In this document: in pieces, positions 34,129-43,451 of the stretch
Layout: each line of letters opens with the position of its first letter
Position numbering within the stretch: position 1 is the first letter of the stretch
Assembly: GCF_004000905.1 (NCBI RefSeq)
Contig: NZ_BIMD01000022.1
Location: forward strand, 19,196-83,195
DNA from: Paenibacillus humicus NBRC 102415
GTDB lineage: Bacteria > Bacillota > Bacilli > Paenibacillales > Paenibacillaceae
Reading direction: 5' to 3'
Length of the DNA stretch: 64,000 nucleotides
Program-made: the position numbers and the translations under genes
Notes under the pieces: model-generated
Told to the model about the DNA's origin: nothing
Seen by the model: the letters and a program-made list of their open reading frames with translations, nothing else
The model's database searches: none

Positions 34129-34953
34129 ATGAAGCTCTATATATCGGTAGACATGGAAGGCATAACAGGGCTTGTAGACAGCACGCACGTCGATTCGAGC
34201 CAGCGCAGCTATCCCCGCGGCCAGGTCATCATGACGGACGAGGCGAATCATGTCATCGGCACGGCATTCGACGAAGGCTGCTCCGAAGTGATTGTCAACG
34301 ACAGCCAATCCAAAATGAACAATCTGCTGATCGAAAGGCTGCATCCCGACGCCCAGCTCATCACCGGAGACGTCAAGCCGTACTCCATGGTGCAGGGGCT
34401 AGACGCTTCGTTCGGCGGCGCCGCCTTCCTCGGCTACCATACGATGGCGGCAACCCGCGGCGTTCTCAGCCATTCGATGATTTTCGGCGTGACGAAGATG
34501 TACATAGGGGATACAGCCATCGGCGAGCTCGGCTTCAACGCCATGGTAGCCGGCTATTTCGGCGTCCCCGTCCTGCTCGTGGCCGGCGACGACGAGACGG
34601 CGGTAGAAGCGGAGGCGCTGCTGCCGGGGGTGACGACGGCAGTCGTCAAGAAGGCGATTTCGCGCACGGCGGCTCTGTGCCTGACTCCGGACAAGACCGG
34701 ACAGCTGCTGAGGGAAAAGACGAAGGAGGCTCTCGACAACCGCTCCCGCGTCAAGCCGCTGGCTTCGCCGGAGCGGCCGCATCTGTCGATCGAATTCGCG
34801 AACTACGGACAAGCCGAATGGGCGAGCCTGATGCCGGGAACCCGAATCGAGGGCAGCAGCCCGGTCGTTTCCTTCCAGGCCAAGGACATTCTCGAAGCCT
34901 ACCGGGCCATGCTGGTCATGATTGAGCTGGCGACAAGGACCAATTACTGCTAA
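34129..34953 (+). CDS. dppA: D-aminopeptidase DppA (M55 family)
   Basis: The 274-residue protein has the same length as B. subtilis DppA and starts with the zinc-binding motif SVDMEGITGLV (Asp8, Glu10). GYHTMAATRGVLSHS follows in the middle. M55 enzymes release N-terminal D-amino acids such as D-Ala from D-amino-acid peptides. GGGAGG lies seven bases before ATG 34129. It is the first gene of an eight-gene operon for uptake and breakdown of cell-wall peptides. Confidence 0.93.
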   Translation: MKLYISVDMEGITGLVDSTHVDSSQRSYPRGQVIMTDEANHVIGTAFDEGCSEVIVNDSQSKMNNLLIERLHPDAQLITGDVKPYSMVQGLDASFGGAAFLGYHTMAATRGVLSHSMIFGVTKMYIGDTAIGELGFNAMVAGYFGVPVLLVAGDDETAVEAEALLPGVTTAVVKKAISRTAALCLTPDKTGQLLREKTKEALDNRSRVKPLASPERPHLSIEFANYGQAEWASLMPGTRIEGSSPVVSFQAKDILEAYRAMLVMIELATRTNYC

Positions 34954-34990
34954 GACGTTTTGCCAGACCGATTAAGGGGAGTGACAGAAG

Positions 34991-35923
34991 GTGGCATCTT
35001 ACATCCTGAAGCGGCTTGTCTCCATGCTGGTGACGCTGTGGCTGATCGTCACGGTGACCTTTTTCCTCATGCATTCCGTGCCGGGGTCTCCGTTCGATAA
35101 GGACGGCAAGAACAGCAATCCGACGGCCGTGCAGAACATGATGGCTTATTACCATCTGGACGAGCCGGTCGGCGTTCAATACGTGCTTTATCTGAAGTCT
35201 CTACTCAAGCTGGATCTCGGTCCGTCGATCGGGCATTTTCCCGACAGCGTGAATTCGATGATCAGCCGCGGTTTCCCCGTTTCCTTCCAGCTCGGCATGA
35301 TCGCGATCCTGTTCGCCATCGTCGCCGGCATCGCGCTCGGAACGGTCGCCGCCCTGTACAAGAACCGGCTGATCGACCAGGCGGCCATGGTGCTCGCTGT
35401 GCTCGGCATCGCCGTGCCGAACTTCGTCGTGGCGACGCTGCTGATCAAATACGTGGCCGTGGAATGGCATCTGCTGCCGGTCGCCATGTGGGGCACCTGG
35501 CGCCACACGGTGCTGCCGGGGCTGGCGCTGGCTACCGGTCCCATCGCCATCATTGCCCGCATGACCAGGGCCAACATGGTGGAGGTGCTCACCTCCGACT
35601 ATATCGAGACGGCCCGCGCCAAAGGACTGCATCCGTTCGTCATCGTCACGAAGCATGCGCTGCGCAACGCGGTGCTGCCGGTCGTCACCCTGCTCGGGGC
35701 GCTGATCGCCAACGTCCTGACGGGAAGCTTCGTCATCGAGAAGATTTTCGCCATTCCCGGCATGGGCAAGTATTTTGTGGACGGCATCAACAACCGCGAT
35801 TATTCGGTCATCATGGGCACGACCGTGTTCTACAGCGCTCTGCTGCTGTTCATGATGTTTCTCGTCGATATCGCCTACGGCCTCATTGATCCCCGCATCA
35901 AGCTGCACCGGAAGGAGCGCTGA
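34991..35923 (+). CDS. dppB: dipeptide ABC transporter permease DppB
   Basis: The 310-residue DppB/OppB-type permease has about six spans. The N-terminal helix reads YILKRLVSMLVTLWLIVTVT and the ATPase-docking loop YIETARAKGLHPFVIVTKHA. The start is GTG 34991, after GGGGAGTGACAGAAG. It forms the peptide channel with DppC. Confidence 0.94.
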   Translation: MASYILKRLVSMLVTLWLIVTVTFFLMHSVPGSPFDKDGKNSNPTAVQNMMAYYHLDEPVGVQYVLYLKSLLKLDLGPSIGHFPDSVNSMISRGFPVSFQLGMIAILFAIVAGIALGTVAALYKNRLIDQAAMVLAVLGIAVPNFVVATLLIKYVAVEWHLLPVAMWGTWRHTVLPGLALATGPIAIIARMTRANMVEVLTSDYIETARAKGLHPFVIVTKHALRNAVLPVVTLLGALIANVLTGSFVIEKIFAIPGMGKYFVDGINNRDYSVIMGTTVFYSALLLFMMFLVDIAYGLIDPRIKLHRKER

Positions 35924-35925
35924 GC

Positions 35926-36846
35926 ATGAACGTACCGGATTCCCTGTTTGTCCCGATGAACCGCTCCGCCGTGGATGCGGAAGCGATCGTTCGGCCCCGC
36001 CTCGGCTTCTGGAAGGAATCGTGGAACCGGCTGCTGGCCAACAAGCTCGCGTTCGCCGGAGCCGTCATCATCATCCTGCTCGCCCTGCTCGCTTCGTTCG
36101 GCCCGATGTTGACGGACCAGAGCTACTCCAGGCAAGTCCTCACCGATGCCAACATGAGCCCGTCCGCCGAGCATTGGTTCGGCACGGATGACCTGGGCCG
36201 GGACGTATTCGCCCGCATTCTCTACGGAGCCCGCATCTCGCTGTTCATCGGCCTGATGGCCACCCTGATCGACGTCGTCATCGGCATCGTGTACGGCGGC
36301 ATCGCCGGGTACGTCGGGGGCCGCGCAGACAACCTGATGATGCGCTTCGTAGATATGCTGTACGGCGTTCCCTACCTGCTCATCGTCATTCTGCTCATGG
36401 TCATCATGGGGCCAGGCCTGCTGACGATCATCGTCGCGCTCAGCGCGACAGGGTGGATCGGGATGGCCCGCGTCGTCCGCGGCCAGGTGCTGACGCTGAA
36501 ATCTTCGGAATACGTGCTGGCTTCCCGTTCGATCGGCTCCAGCGGCTGGCATATCATCCGCAAGCATCTGCTGCCCAACGCGATGGGCGTCATCATGGTG
36601 CAGATCACCTTCTCCGTGCCGTCGGCCATCTTCGCGGAAGCTTTCCTCAGCTTCCTCGGCCTCGGCATCCAGCCGCCGCTCGCGAGCTGGGGCGTCATGG
36701 CGAGCGATGCTCTCGGCGTCATCCTCTCCGGCCATTGGTGGAGGCTGTTCTACCCGGCATTCTTCATCTCCATGACGATGCTGGCGTTCAATCTGGTCGG
36801 CGACGGCCTGCAGGATATCTTCAACCCTAGGCAGAGGAGGTCATGA
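35926..36846 (+). CDS. dppC: dipeptide ABC transporter permease DppC
   Basis: The 306-residue DppC/OppC-type permease has a cytosolic N-terminus, a first span (GAVIIILLALLASFGPML), the motif EHWFGTDDLGRDVFARILYG, and the docking loop SEYVLASRSIGSSGWHIIRK. It begins two bases after dppB and overlaps dppD by four bases, so it is translationally coupled. Confidence 0.94.
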   Translation: MNVPDSLFVPMNRSAVDAEAIVRPRLGFWKESWNRLLANKLAFAGAVIIILLALLASFGPMLTDQSYSRQVLTDANMSPSAEHWFGTDDLGRDVFARILYGARISLFIGLMATLIDVVIGIVYGGIAGYVGGRADNLMMRFVDMLYGVPYLLIVILLMVIMGPGLLTIIVALSATGWIGMARVVRGQVLTLKSSEYVLASRSIGSSGWHIIRKHLLPNAMGVIMVQITFSVPSAIFAEAFLSFLGLGIQPPLASWGVMASDALGVILSGHWWRLFYPAFFISMTMLAFNLVGDGLQDIFNPRQRRS

Positions 36847-38087
36847 GCATGTGGAGACGATCCCGAAAAGCGTCGATATCCGCGGTCGCGGCTCCTGAAG
36901 GCCTGGCCAGGGAAAAGGAAAGAGAAACGGTTAGGGAAGACCGCCTGCCAGAGCGGCCGCCCGCAATTTACGACGGCCGGACGGCAGCGCCGGAACCGGC
37001 GGCGACGGAAAAGCCGGCCAGCCGGGAGCCGAGGGAAGCTGCCGAGGGCAGGGCGCCCGGCAAAACCCTGATGGCCGTCGAAAATCTGCGAGTCAGCTTC
37101 CGGACCCACGGCGGAGAGGTGCAGGCGGTGCGCGGAGTCGATCTCCAGCTTCGCGAAGGCGAGACGCTGGCCATCGTCGGGGAGTCGGGCTGCGGCAAAA
37201 GCGTCACCGCCCGCAGCCTGATGCGGCTGCTGCCGGAACAGACGTCGAAGCTCGGCAAGGACTCTCGCATCGTCTGGAAAGGCGTTGACCTGACGCGGCT
37301 CAAGGAAAAGGAGCTGCGGAAGCTGCGCGGCGCAGAGATTTCAATGATCTTCCAGGATGCGATGACGGCGCTCAATCCGACGCTCACCGTCGGAGAGCAG
37401 CTGATCGAGAGCATCGCCCTGCACCGCAAGGTGCCGAGATCGGAAGCGCGCAAAATCGCCGTGGAGATGCTCGGCCTGGTCGGCATTCCGAGTCCGGAAA
37501 CGCGGCTGAAGCAATATCTGGGCGAGTTCAGCGGCGGGATGAGGCAGCGCATCATGATCGCGATCGCCGCCTCCTGCAATCCGTCGCTCCTTATCGCCGA
37601 CGAGCCGACGACCGCGCTCGACGTGACGATCCAAGCCCAGATTCTGGAGCTGTTCCGGATGCTGCAGCAGAAGACCGGCGTGTCCATCGTGCTGATCACT
37701 CATGATCTGGGCGTCGTCGCCGAAACGGCCGACCGCGTCTGCGTCATGTACGCCGGCGAGATTGTGGAGTCGGGCTCCGTGCGGGAGCTGTTCCGCAGGC
37801 CCCGGCATCCGTACACGAGAGGGCTGCTGGCCTCGATGCCCCGGCTCGACCGGGACCGCTCGCGCCAGCTCGAGCCGATTCCGGGCACGCCGCCGGATCT
37901 GTTCGCGCCGCCGCCGGGCTGCGCCTTCGCGGCCCGATGCCCGCATGCGATGGAAGTGTGCCGGCTGCATCATCCCGCCTCGACACAGGTGGGCGGCAGC
38001 CATTCGGTATCCTGCTGGCTGGAGGATCCCCGGGCGCAGCAGGCTCCGCCGTCCTCTCCGGCCGGACGGTCGGCCGCAATCGGCTAG
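36843..38087 (+). CDS. dppD: dipeptide ABC transporter ATPase DppD with N-terminal extension
   Basis: The 414-residue ATPase has Walker A GESGCGKS at residues 113-120, signature LGEFSGGMRQR and Walker B LLIADEPTTALD. The C-terminal oligopeptide-transporter extension (CAFAARCPHAMEVC) resembles an iron-sulfur motif in relatives. Walker A normally sits near residue 40. Here about 75 charged, Pro/Ala/Glu-rich residues precede the fold. ATG 36843 has GAGGAGG and overlaps dppC by ATGA, while ATG 37071 at the domain start has no ribosome binding site, so the extension is probably translated. No second ATPase gene follows in the operon. Confidence 0.92.
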   Translation: MSMWRRSRKASISAVAAPEGLAREKERETVREDRLPERPPAIYDGRTAAPEPAATEKPASREPREAAEGRAPGKTLMAVENLRVSFRTHGGEVQAVRGVDLQLREGETLAIVGESGCGKSVTARSLMRLLPEQTSKLGKDSRIVWKGVDLTRLKEKELRKLRGAEISMIFQDAMTALNPTLTVGEQLIESIALHRKVPRSEARKIAVEMLGLVGIPSPETRLKQYLGEFSGGMRQRIMIAIAASCNPSLLIADEPTTALDVTIQAQILELFRMLQQKTGVSIVLITHDLGVVAETADRVCVMYAGEIVESGSVRELFRRPRHPYTRGLLASMPRLDRDRSRQLEPIPGTPPDLFAPPPGCAFAARCPHAMEVCRLHHPASTQVGGSHSVSCWLEDPRAQQAPPSSPAGRSAAIG

Positions 38088-38178
38088 CCGTTCGGCGAGC
38101 TGACAACCGGGAGCCGCTTGTTCCGAATCATTTTAGCCCCTTTTTATTCGGGGCCAAGGGGGGAGAAGGGGAGCGCCA

Positions 38179-38213
38179 GGCCTGCGGCAGACAGATTAGA
38201 GGCAGGCCGTCTG
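38179..38213 (+). ncRNA. possible H-type pseudoknot in the dppE leader
   Basis: Four segments alternate as a-b-a'-b': GGCCTGC (38179-38185), CAGAC (38188-38192), GCAGGCC (38202-38208) and GTCTG (38209-38213). This allows a 7-bp and a 5-bp stem to interlock with loops of two, nine and zero bases. It lies in a 224-base gap within the operon, about 98 bases before dppE. Prediction by eye only. A weak 5-bp hairpin (38136-38154) lies upstream. Confidence 0.35.
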
Positions 38214-38311
38214 ACCAGATGAGACATCGGCGATATGACTTCGATTGCGGCCTCAGCGACGCAGTATCGACTTGTATCCCACCATTCGAATCAAAGGGGA
38301 GAGCCACAACC

Positions 38312-39931
38312 ATGTCCATGAAAAAAATGTCTGCTGCGCTGATCAGCTGCGTGCTGCTGGCCGGAACGATACTGGCCGGCTGCGGAGACGGCAACGATGG
38401 AGGCGGCACCGGAGAAGCCTCCGGCAAGATTCTCCGCTACAACAACAGCAAGGAGCCGACCTCCCTCGATCCGCCGATCGGCTTCGACCAGATTTCCTAT
38501 GACGTGGTGAACAACGCCTTCGAGGGGCTCACCCGCCTGGGCAAGGATCAGAAGCCTGAAGCGGCGATGGCGAAGGAATGGAAGATGTCCGACGACGGCC
38601 TGAAGTACACCTTCACCCTGCGCGACGGCATCAAATGGTCCAACGGCGATCCCGTGAAGGCGTCCGACTTCGAATATGCCTGGAAGCGGCTGCTGAACCC
38701 CGACACGGCGTCCGATGCGGCCTTCCTCGCTTATCCGATCGCAGGCGCGGAGGCGTACAATTCCGGCCAAGGCTCCGCCGACGCCGTCGGCATCAAGGCG
38801 ACGGACGACAAGACGCTTGAGGTCACGCTCGCCCATCCGGCGGCCTGGCTGATCCAGATGACGGCAAGCCCGGCCTTTTTCCCGGTCAACCAGGCCGTTG
38901 TCGAGAAGAATGCGAAGTGGGCGGGCGAAGCGGCGACGATCGTCGGCAACGGACCGTTCACGATTACGGAATGGAAGCATGACGACGAGCTGAAGATGGT
39001 CAAGAACAAGGACTACTGGGATGCATCCAGCGTGAAGCTGGGCGGCGTCACCTATAAAATGGTCAACGATACGAATACCGCCTACCAGCTCTTCCAGTCC
39101 GGCGAGCTCGACACGACCGGCAGCATTCCGTCCGATATGGCCGACAAGCTGTTCGAAGAGAACAAGGTCAAGGTCGAAGAGGCGGCGGGCACGGCGTTCT
39201 ACCGCTTCAACGTCACGATGGAGCCGTTCAACAACATGAACATCCGCAAGGCGTTCGCCGAAGCGGTCGACCGCCAGCAGCTTGTCGATCTCGTGCTTCG
39301 CCAGAAGCACAAGCCGGCCGTCGCCTTCGTGTCCCCGGGGCTCGAGGATGCGGCCGGAGGCGACTTCCGCGAGAAGGGCGGAGATCTGCTGAAGTTCGAC
39401 GCGGCCGATGCCAAGGCGCTGCTCGCCAAAGGCATGCAGGAAGCCGGCTACTCCAAGCTTCCGGACGTCACGCTGACCTACAGCACGAACGACATCAACC
39501 AAAAGGTCGCCCAAGCGATGCAGGCGATGTTCAAGGACAATCTCGGCGTCGACGTCAAGCTGGAGAGCAAGGAAAGCAAGGTGATGGTCGCCGAGCAGAA
39601 GAAGCTGCAGCTGCAGCTGTCCCGTTCTTCCTTCCTGCCTGACTTCGCGGATCCGATCAACTTCCTGGACGGTTTCCAGTCGGACAATCCGTTCAGCCGC
39701 ACAGGCTGGAAAAACGCCAAGTACGACGAGCTGATCAAGGGCGCTTACCAGCAGAGCGACGAGAAGAAGCGCTATGAGATGATGCATGAGGCCGAAGCGA
39801 TCCTGATCGACGAGGCTCCGATTTTGCCGCTGTACTTCTACAACACGGTCAATCTGGAGAGCGACAAGCTGTCCGGCGTCGTGCGCCATCCATTCGGCTT
39901 CATCGACTTCAAATGGGCGGAGCTGAAGTGA
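38312..39931 (+). CDS. dppE: dipeptide-binding lipoprotein DppE (SBP family 5)
   Basis: This 539-residue peptide-binding protein has a signal peptide with lipobox ILAGC near residue 23, then the family 5 opening NNSKEPTSLDPPIGFD. It is lipid-anchored outside the membrane and hands peptides to DppBC. AAAGGGGAG is ten bases before ATG 38312. An unusually long gap (224 bases) separates it from dppD, which suggests extra control of this gene. Its stop overlaps the next gene start. Confidence 0.93.
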   Translation: MSMKKMSAALISCVLLAGTILAGCGDGNDGGGTGEASGKILRYNNSKEPTSLDPPIGFDQISYDVVNNAFEGLTRLGKDQKPEAAMAKEWKMSDDGLKYTFTLRDGIKWSNGDPVKASDFEYAWKRLLNPDTASDAAFLAYPIAGAEAYNSGQGSADAVGIKATDDKTLEVTLAHPAAWLIQMTASPAFFPVNQAVVEKNAKWAGEAATIVGNGPFTITEWKHDDELKMVKNKDYWDASSVKLGGVTYKMVNDTNTAYQLFQSGELDTTGSIPSDMADKLFEENKVKVEEAAGTAFYRFNVTMEPFNNMNIRKAFAEAVDRQQLVDLVLRQKHKPAVAFVSPGLEDAAGGDFREKGGDLLKFDAADAKALLAKGMQEAGYSKLPDVTLTYSTNDINQKVAQAMQAMFKDNLGVDVKLESKESKVMVAEQKKLQLQLSRSSFLPDFADPINFLDGFQSDNPFSRTGWKNAKYDELIKGAYQQSDEKKRYEMMHEAEAILIDEAPILPLYFYNTVNLESDKLSGVVRHPFGFIDFKWAELK

Positions 39932-40911
39932 GCCGTCCGGGCCTGATCCGCCCGCGCAAGCTGCAGCCCGGCGACACGGTCGGGATTCCGGCTCCGGCAA
40001 GTCCGGGCGACCGGGAGCAGGCGGAGGCTGCCGCAGGTTACCTGCGGCGCCTCGGCCTGAACGTGAAGCTCGGCCGGACGCTCTCGCTGCGCCGCGGTTA
40101 CCTGGCCGGAAGCGATGAAGAGCGCGCCGAGGAGCTGAACGGGCTGTTCGCGGATCCGGACATCGCCGCCATCATCTGCGCGCGCGGCGGATACGGCACG
40201 GCACGCATCGCGGACCGGCTCGACTACGGCATGATCCGTCGCAATCCCAAGATTTTCTGGGGCTACAGCGACATTACGTTTCTTCATTCGGCGATCGGGC
40301 GGCTAAGCGGCCTGGTCACCTTCCACGGGCCGATGATGATCGACTTGAAGGAGCTTCCGGAAGGAGAGGACGGAGCCGGCCATGCCCGTCCCCATCCGCT
40401 GACGCTGGAAGGGTATAACCGCCTTCTAGCTCCGCATAGTGTTCACTATACGGAAGAGATCGCTCCCCTGCGGGTGCTGGTTCCGGGCGAAGCGAGCGGC
40501 CCGCTTGCCGGCGGCAATCTGTCGCTCCTCGTCAGCACGCTGGGAACGCCGTACGAGATCGATACGAGGGGCAGGCTGCTGCTGATCGAGGACATCGACG
40601 AGGAGCCTTACCGCGTCGACCGGATGCTGTGCCAGCTGAAGCAGGCCGGCAAGCTGGACGATGCCGCCGGCATCGTCGTCGGCGACTTCCATAACTGCGA
40701 GCCTTCAAAGCGCAAGGAGTCTCTGAGTCTGGACGAAGTTCTGGCGGAATACATCGTGCCGGCCGGCAAGCCGGCCATGGCGGGCTTCCGGATCGGACAC
40801 TGCTCGCCGAATATCGCCGTTCCGCTTGGGGTGGAAGCTGTACTGAACACGAGCGGCCGAAGCCTTGTTTTCAACGAATCCGGATTCTCGGACGGCGCAG
40901 AGCCGGCTTAG
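39928..40911 (+). CDS. ykfA: LD-carboxypeptidase (S66 family), YkfA-like
   Basis: The 327-residue protein has the S66 layout: GDTVGIPAPASPGD at the N-terminus, ICARGGYGTARI, nucleophile Ser in WGYSDITFLH, and the Glu and His regions IEDIDEEPYRVDRML and GHCSPNIAVPLG. It removes the terminal D-Ala from murein tetrapeptides in the cytoplasm. The start GTG 39928 overlaps the dppE stop (GTGA), with GGAG five bases upstream. It acts on the peptides imported by DppBCDE. Confidence 0.92.
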   Translation: MSRPGLIRPRKLQPGDTVGIPAPASPGDREQAEAAAGYLRRLGLNVKLGRTLSLRRGYLAGSDEERAEELNGLFADPDIAAIICARGGYGTARIADRLDYGMIRRNPKIFWGYSDITFLHSAIGRLSGLVTFHGPMMIDLKELPEGEDGAGHARPHPLTLEGYNRLLAPHSVHYTEEIAPLRVLVPGEASGPLAGGNLSLLVSTLGTPYEIDTRGRLLLIEDIDEEPYRVDRMLCQLKQAGKLDDAAGIVVGDFHNCEPSKRKESLSLDEVLAEYIVPAGKPAMAGFRIGHCSPNIAVPLGVEAVLNTSGRSLVFNESGFSDGAEPA

Positions 40912-40946
40912 AGCATCCCGGCCAGCCGCATGAGGAGGACAACAGC

Positions 40947-42053
40947 ATGAACATTGAAAGCATACAGGTGATGAGGCAGTCGACCCCTCTCCACAAGCCG
41001 TTCAAAACCGCGCTCCGCACCGTGCATGACCAGGAATCCATCCTGGTCCGGATCCGGGACCGCGACGGCCGCGTCGGCTGGGGAGAGGCGCCGTCCACGA
41101 TCGTCATTACCGGCGACAGCCTCGAGAGCATCGAGTCGGCGATCCGGCTTACGTTCGCTCCGCTGCTCGTCGGGCAGAGCCTGCTCGGCTACGAGCGCCT
41201 GCTGCAGAGCGTGCACGGAGCGATGGTCGGCAGCAGCAGCGCGAAGGCCGCCGTGGACATGGCGATCTACGACTTGGTCGCCCAGCATTGCGGCTTGCCG
41301 CTGTACCAATTTCTCGGCGGCTACAAGGACCGCCTGGAGACGGACTTCACGGTCAGCGTGAACTCGCCCAAGGAGATGGGCGAGGATGCGGCCAGCTGCG
41401 TCCGGGAAGGCTTCAACGTGCTCAAGATCAAGGTCGGCAAGGACGACGTGCAGGAGGATATCGAGCGCATCCGCGAAATCCGCAGCCGCGTCGGCGGCGG
41501 GGTGAAGATCCGCCTCGACGCCAACCAGGGCTGGCAGGTGAAGGATGCGGTCCGGGCGATCCGCCGCATGGAGGATCTCGGGCTCGACATCGAGCTGGTG
41601 GAGCAGCCGGTCAAGGCCCATGACATCGAGGGGCTGAAGGCGGTCACCGACGCGGTCCAGACTCCGATCATGGCGGACGAGGCCGTCTTTTCGCCGGCGG
41701 AGGCGCTGCGCGTGCTCCAGATGCGGGCGGCCGATCTCATCAACATCAAGCTGATGAAGTCCGGCGGCATCTACAAAGCCCAGCTTATCAACGGCATGGC
41801 GGAGCAGTACGGCGTGGAATGCATGGTCGGCAGCATGATCGAATCGCGGGTGGCGGTAACGGCGGCGGCCCATCTGGCGGCGAGCAAAAAGAACATCACC
41901 CGATTTGATTTCGACGCTCCTCTGCTGCTGAGGAGCGACATCGTCGACGGAGGTGTCCGTTACGACGGCCGCGTCATGACGTTCCCGGATGCGCCGGGAC
42001 TCGGCATCCGCGACGTGCGCGTCGCCGCCAGTCCGGGAGCGGCGGTATCATGA
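40947..42053 (+). CDS. ykfB: L-Ala-D/L-Glu epimerase, YkfB-like
   Basis: The 368-residue enolase-superfamily enzyme has KIKVGKDD, metal ligands in RLDANQGW, ELVEQP and MADEAV, and the catalytic Lys in NIKLMKSGG. It converts L-Ala-D-Glu to L-Ala-L-Glu so the murein dipeptide can be hydrolysed. AGGAGG precedes the ATG. It overlaps ykfC by four bases (ATGA). Confidence 0.92.
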   Translation: MNIESIQVMRQSTPLHKPFKTALRTVHDQESILVRIRDRDGRVGWGEAPSTIVITGDSLESIESAIRLTFAPLLVGQSLLGYERLLQSVHGAMVGSSSAKAAVDMAIYDLVAQHCGLPLYQFLGGYKDRLETDFTVSVNSPKEMGEDAASCVREGFNVLKIKVGKDDVQEDIERIREIRSRVGGGVKIRLDANQGWQVKDAVRAIRRMEDLGLDIELVEQPVKAHDIEGLKAVTDAVQTPIMADEAVFSPAEALRVLQMRAADLINIKLMKSGGIYKAQLINGMAEQYGVECMVGSMIESRVAVTAAAHLAASKKNITRFDFDAPLLLRSDIVDGGVRYDGRVMTFPDAPGLGIRDVRVAASPGAAVS

Positions 42054-43063
42054 GCGCGGCCTTGAGGGAAGCGCGTGCGGCGGTTCCTGTCGCGACGGTA
42101 TGGACGAGACCGGACTCGCCGCGGAAGCTGGATGCTCCGGCGCTGGCAAATCCGGCCGACCTGCGCGGCTGGCTGTCTTCAATGACGGTGGACGACCGCC
42201 TGGACCTATGCGACAACAATCGGGTGCAGACGCAGCTGCTCTATGGCGAGCGCGTGCTCGTGGCCGAGGAGAAGGAGGGCTGGGCTCGTGTATTCATTCC
42301 GGGGCAGAGCAGCTGCAAGGAGCCGCTCGGCTATCCCGGCTGGGTGCCTCTGGCGCAGCTGGCCTTCCCTTCTCCGGGAGCGTTTCCGGACGGAGCCTGC
42401 CGAAGCGGCAAGGACCGGCAGGAAGGGGAACGGGCATCGGGCCGCTGCGCCGTGGTCACCGCCGACACCGCCTGGCTGCTCGATTCCGATCCCGATGAGG
42501 CTGGAGGAGGGGCGCCGAAGCGCCTCATGGAGCTGAGCTATCTCACGCGGCTGCCGGTCGCGGAGGATGACGCCGAAGGCTTGACGGTGCTGCTGCCGGA
42601 AGGCGGCAAGGGCTGGCTCCAGCGCGGCGATGCCGATGTTGCGGCGATCAGCCGTCCATCGGCCGGCGGCCGCGGCGATCATGCCGGCCGCTTCGTCGTG
42701 GAGCAGGCGCGCCGCTTTCTCGGCCTTCCCTACCTGTGGGGCGGCATGTCGTCGCTCGGCTACGACTGTTCGGGCCTGGCGTTCAGCATGCACCGGGCGG
42801 CCGGCATCGCCATCCCGAGAGACGCCTCCGACCAGGCTCTGGAAGGGCAGGCTGTCGACCGGGAGGACCTGACTCCGGGCGATCTGCTGTTCTTCGCTTA
42901 TGAGGAAGGCAAAGGGAGAGTCCACCATGTCGGCATCTACGCCGGCGGCGGGCGGATGATCCATTCGCCCCGGACGGGGCGCTGCGTGGAGCTCGTCAAG
43001 TTCGACGAGAACTATGAGCTGTACCGCGAGCATTGCGCTTCGCGGCGTTACTGGAACCAATAG
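42050..43063 (+). CDS. ykfC: gamma-D-glutamyl-L-diamino acid endopeptidase, YkfC-like (NlpC/P60)
   Basis: The 337-residue enzyme has SH3-like segments in its first 210 residues and a C-terminal NlpC/P60 domain: YDCSG with Cys240, VHHVGIY with His293, and MIHSP. It has no signal peptide, which fits cytoplasmic cleavage of D-Glu-diaminopimelate bonds in imported muropeptides. It is the last gene of the operon; the ykfD ATPase that follows in B. subtilis is missing. Confidence 0.92.
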   Translation: MSAALREARAAVPVATVWTRPDSPRKLDAPALANPADLRGWLSSMTVDDRLDLCDNNRVQTQLLYGERVLVAEEKEGWARVFIPGQSSCKEPLGYPGWVPLAQLAFPSPGAFPDGACRSGKDRQEGERASGRCAVVTADTAWLLDSDPDEAGGGAPKRLMELSYLTRLPVAEDDAEGLTVLLPEGGKGWLQRGDADVAAISRPSAGGRGDHAGRFVVEQARRFLGLPYLWGGMSSLGYDCSGLAFSMHRAAGIAIPRDASDQALEGQAVDREDLTPGDLLFFAYEEGKGRVHHVGIYAGGGRMIHSPRTGRCVELVKFDENYELYREHCASRRYWNQ

Positions 43064-43074
43064 GACTTGCAGGT

Positions 43075-43111
43075 CCGGCCTGCTGCCTTTCGGCGGCGGC
43101 CGGGCTTTTTT
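43075..43111 (+). terminator. intrinsic terminator of the dpp-ykf operon
   Basis: CCGGCCTGCTGCC and GGCGGCGGCCGG pair with one mismatched step around TTTC, followed by six T. Confidence 0.88.
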
Positions 43112-43451
43112 CATCTGCGGAATTCATTGCTGCGGCTGGCGCTCTTGGACTAACGCTGGAGGCATTGATTTTACTTTTCTATCGACATCAGCTCCACTTC
43201 GATGGGCATTTTGGCGTAGCCGGGGTAATTTTCGACATTCAATTCGGCGCTGCTTCTAGCTGCGTCATCTTCATTTCATCCCCTATTTATTAGACCTGCG
43301 GGGAAGAGAAACGGTTTTCCGGCCGCTGGATTTTATTTCCTCCGGGTTAGAAACTTTTCATCCGGTGGCCCGATTGGGCTCCCTTTGTTATACTAATGGC
43401 AAATCTAGCAAACACTTAATGATAGAGTGGAAGGAAAGGGGAGCCGCCCAT
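43112..43451. other. intergenic stretch with a possible gene remnant
   Basis: No intact gene is supported. On the minus strand a stretch around 43170-43275 reads like protein (ENYPGYAKMPIEVELMSIEK) but has no start codon and no ribosome binding site. TATACT at 43388-43393 may be the -10 box for the next gene; no good -35 is seen. Confidence 0.4.

Noticed and set aside
43033..43293. An 86-codon plus-strand frame overlapping the ykfC end
   Set aside because: It reads through the operon terminator hairpin and has no ribosome binding site.
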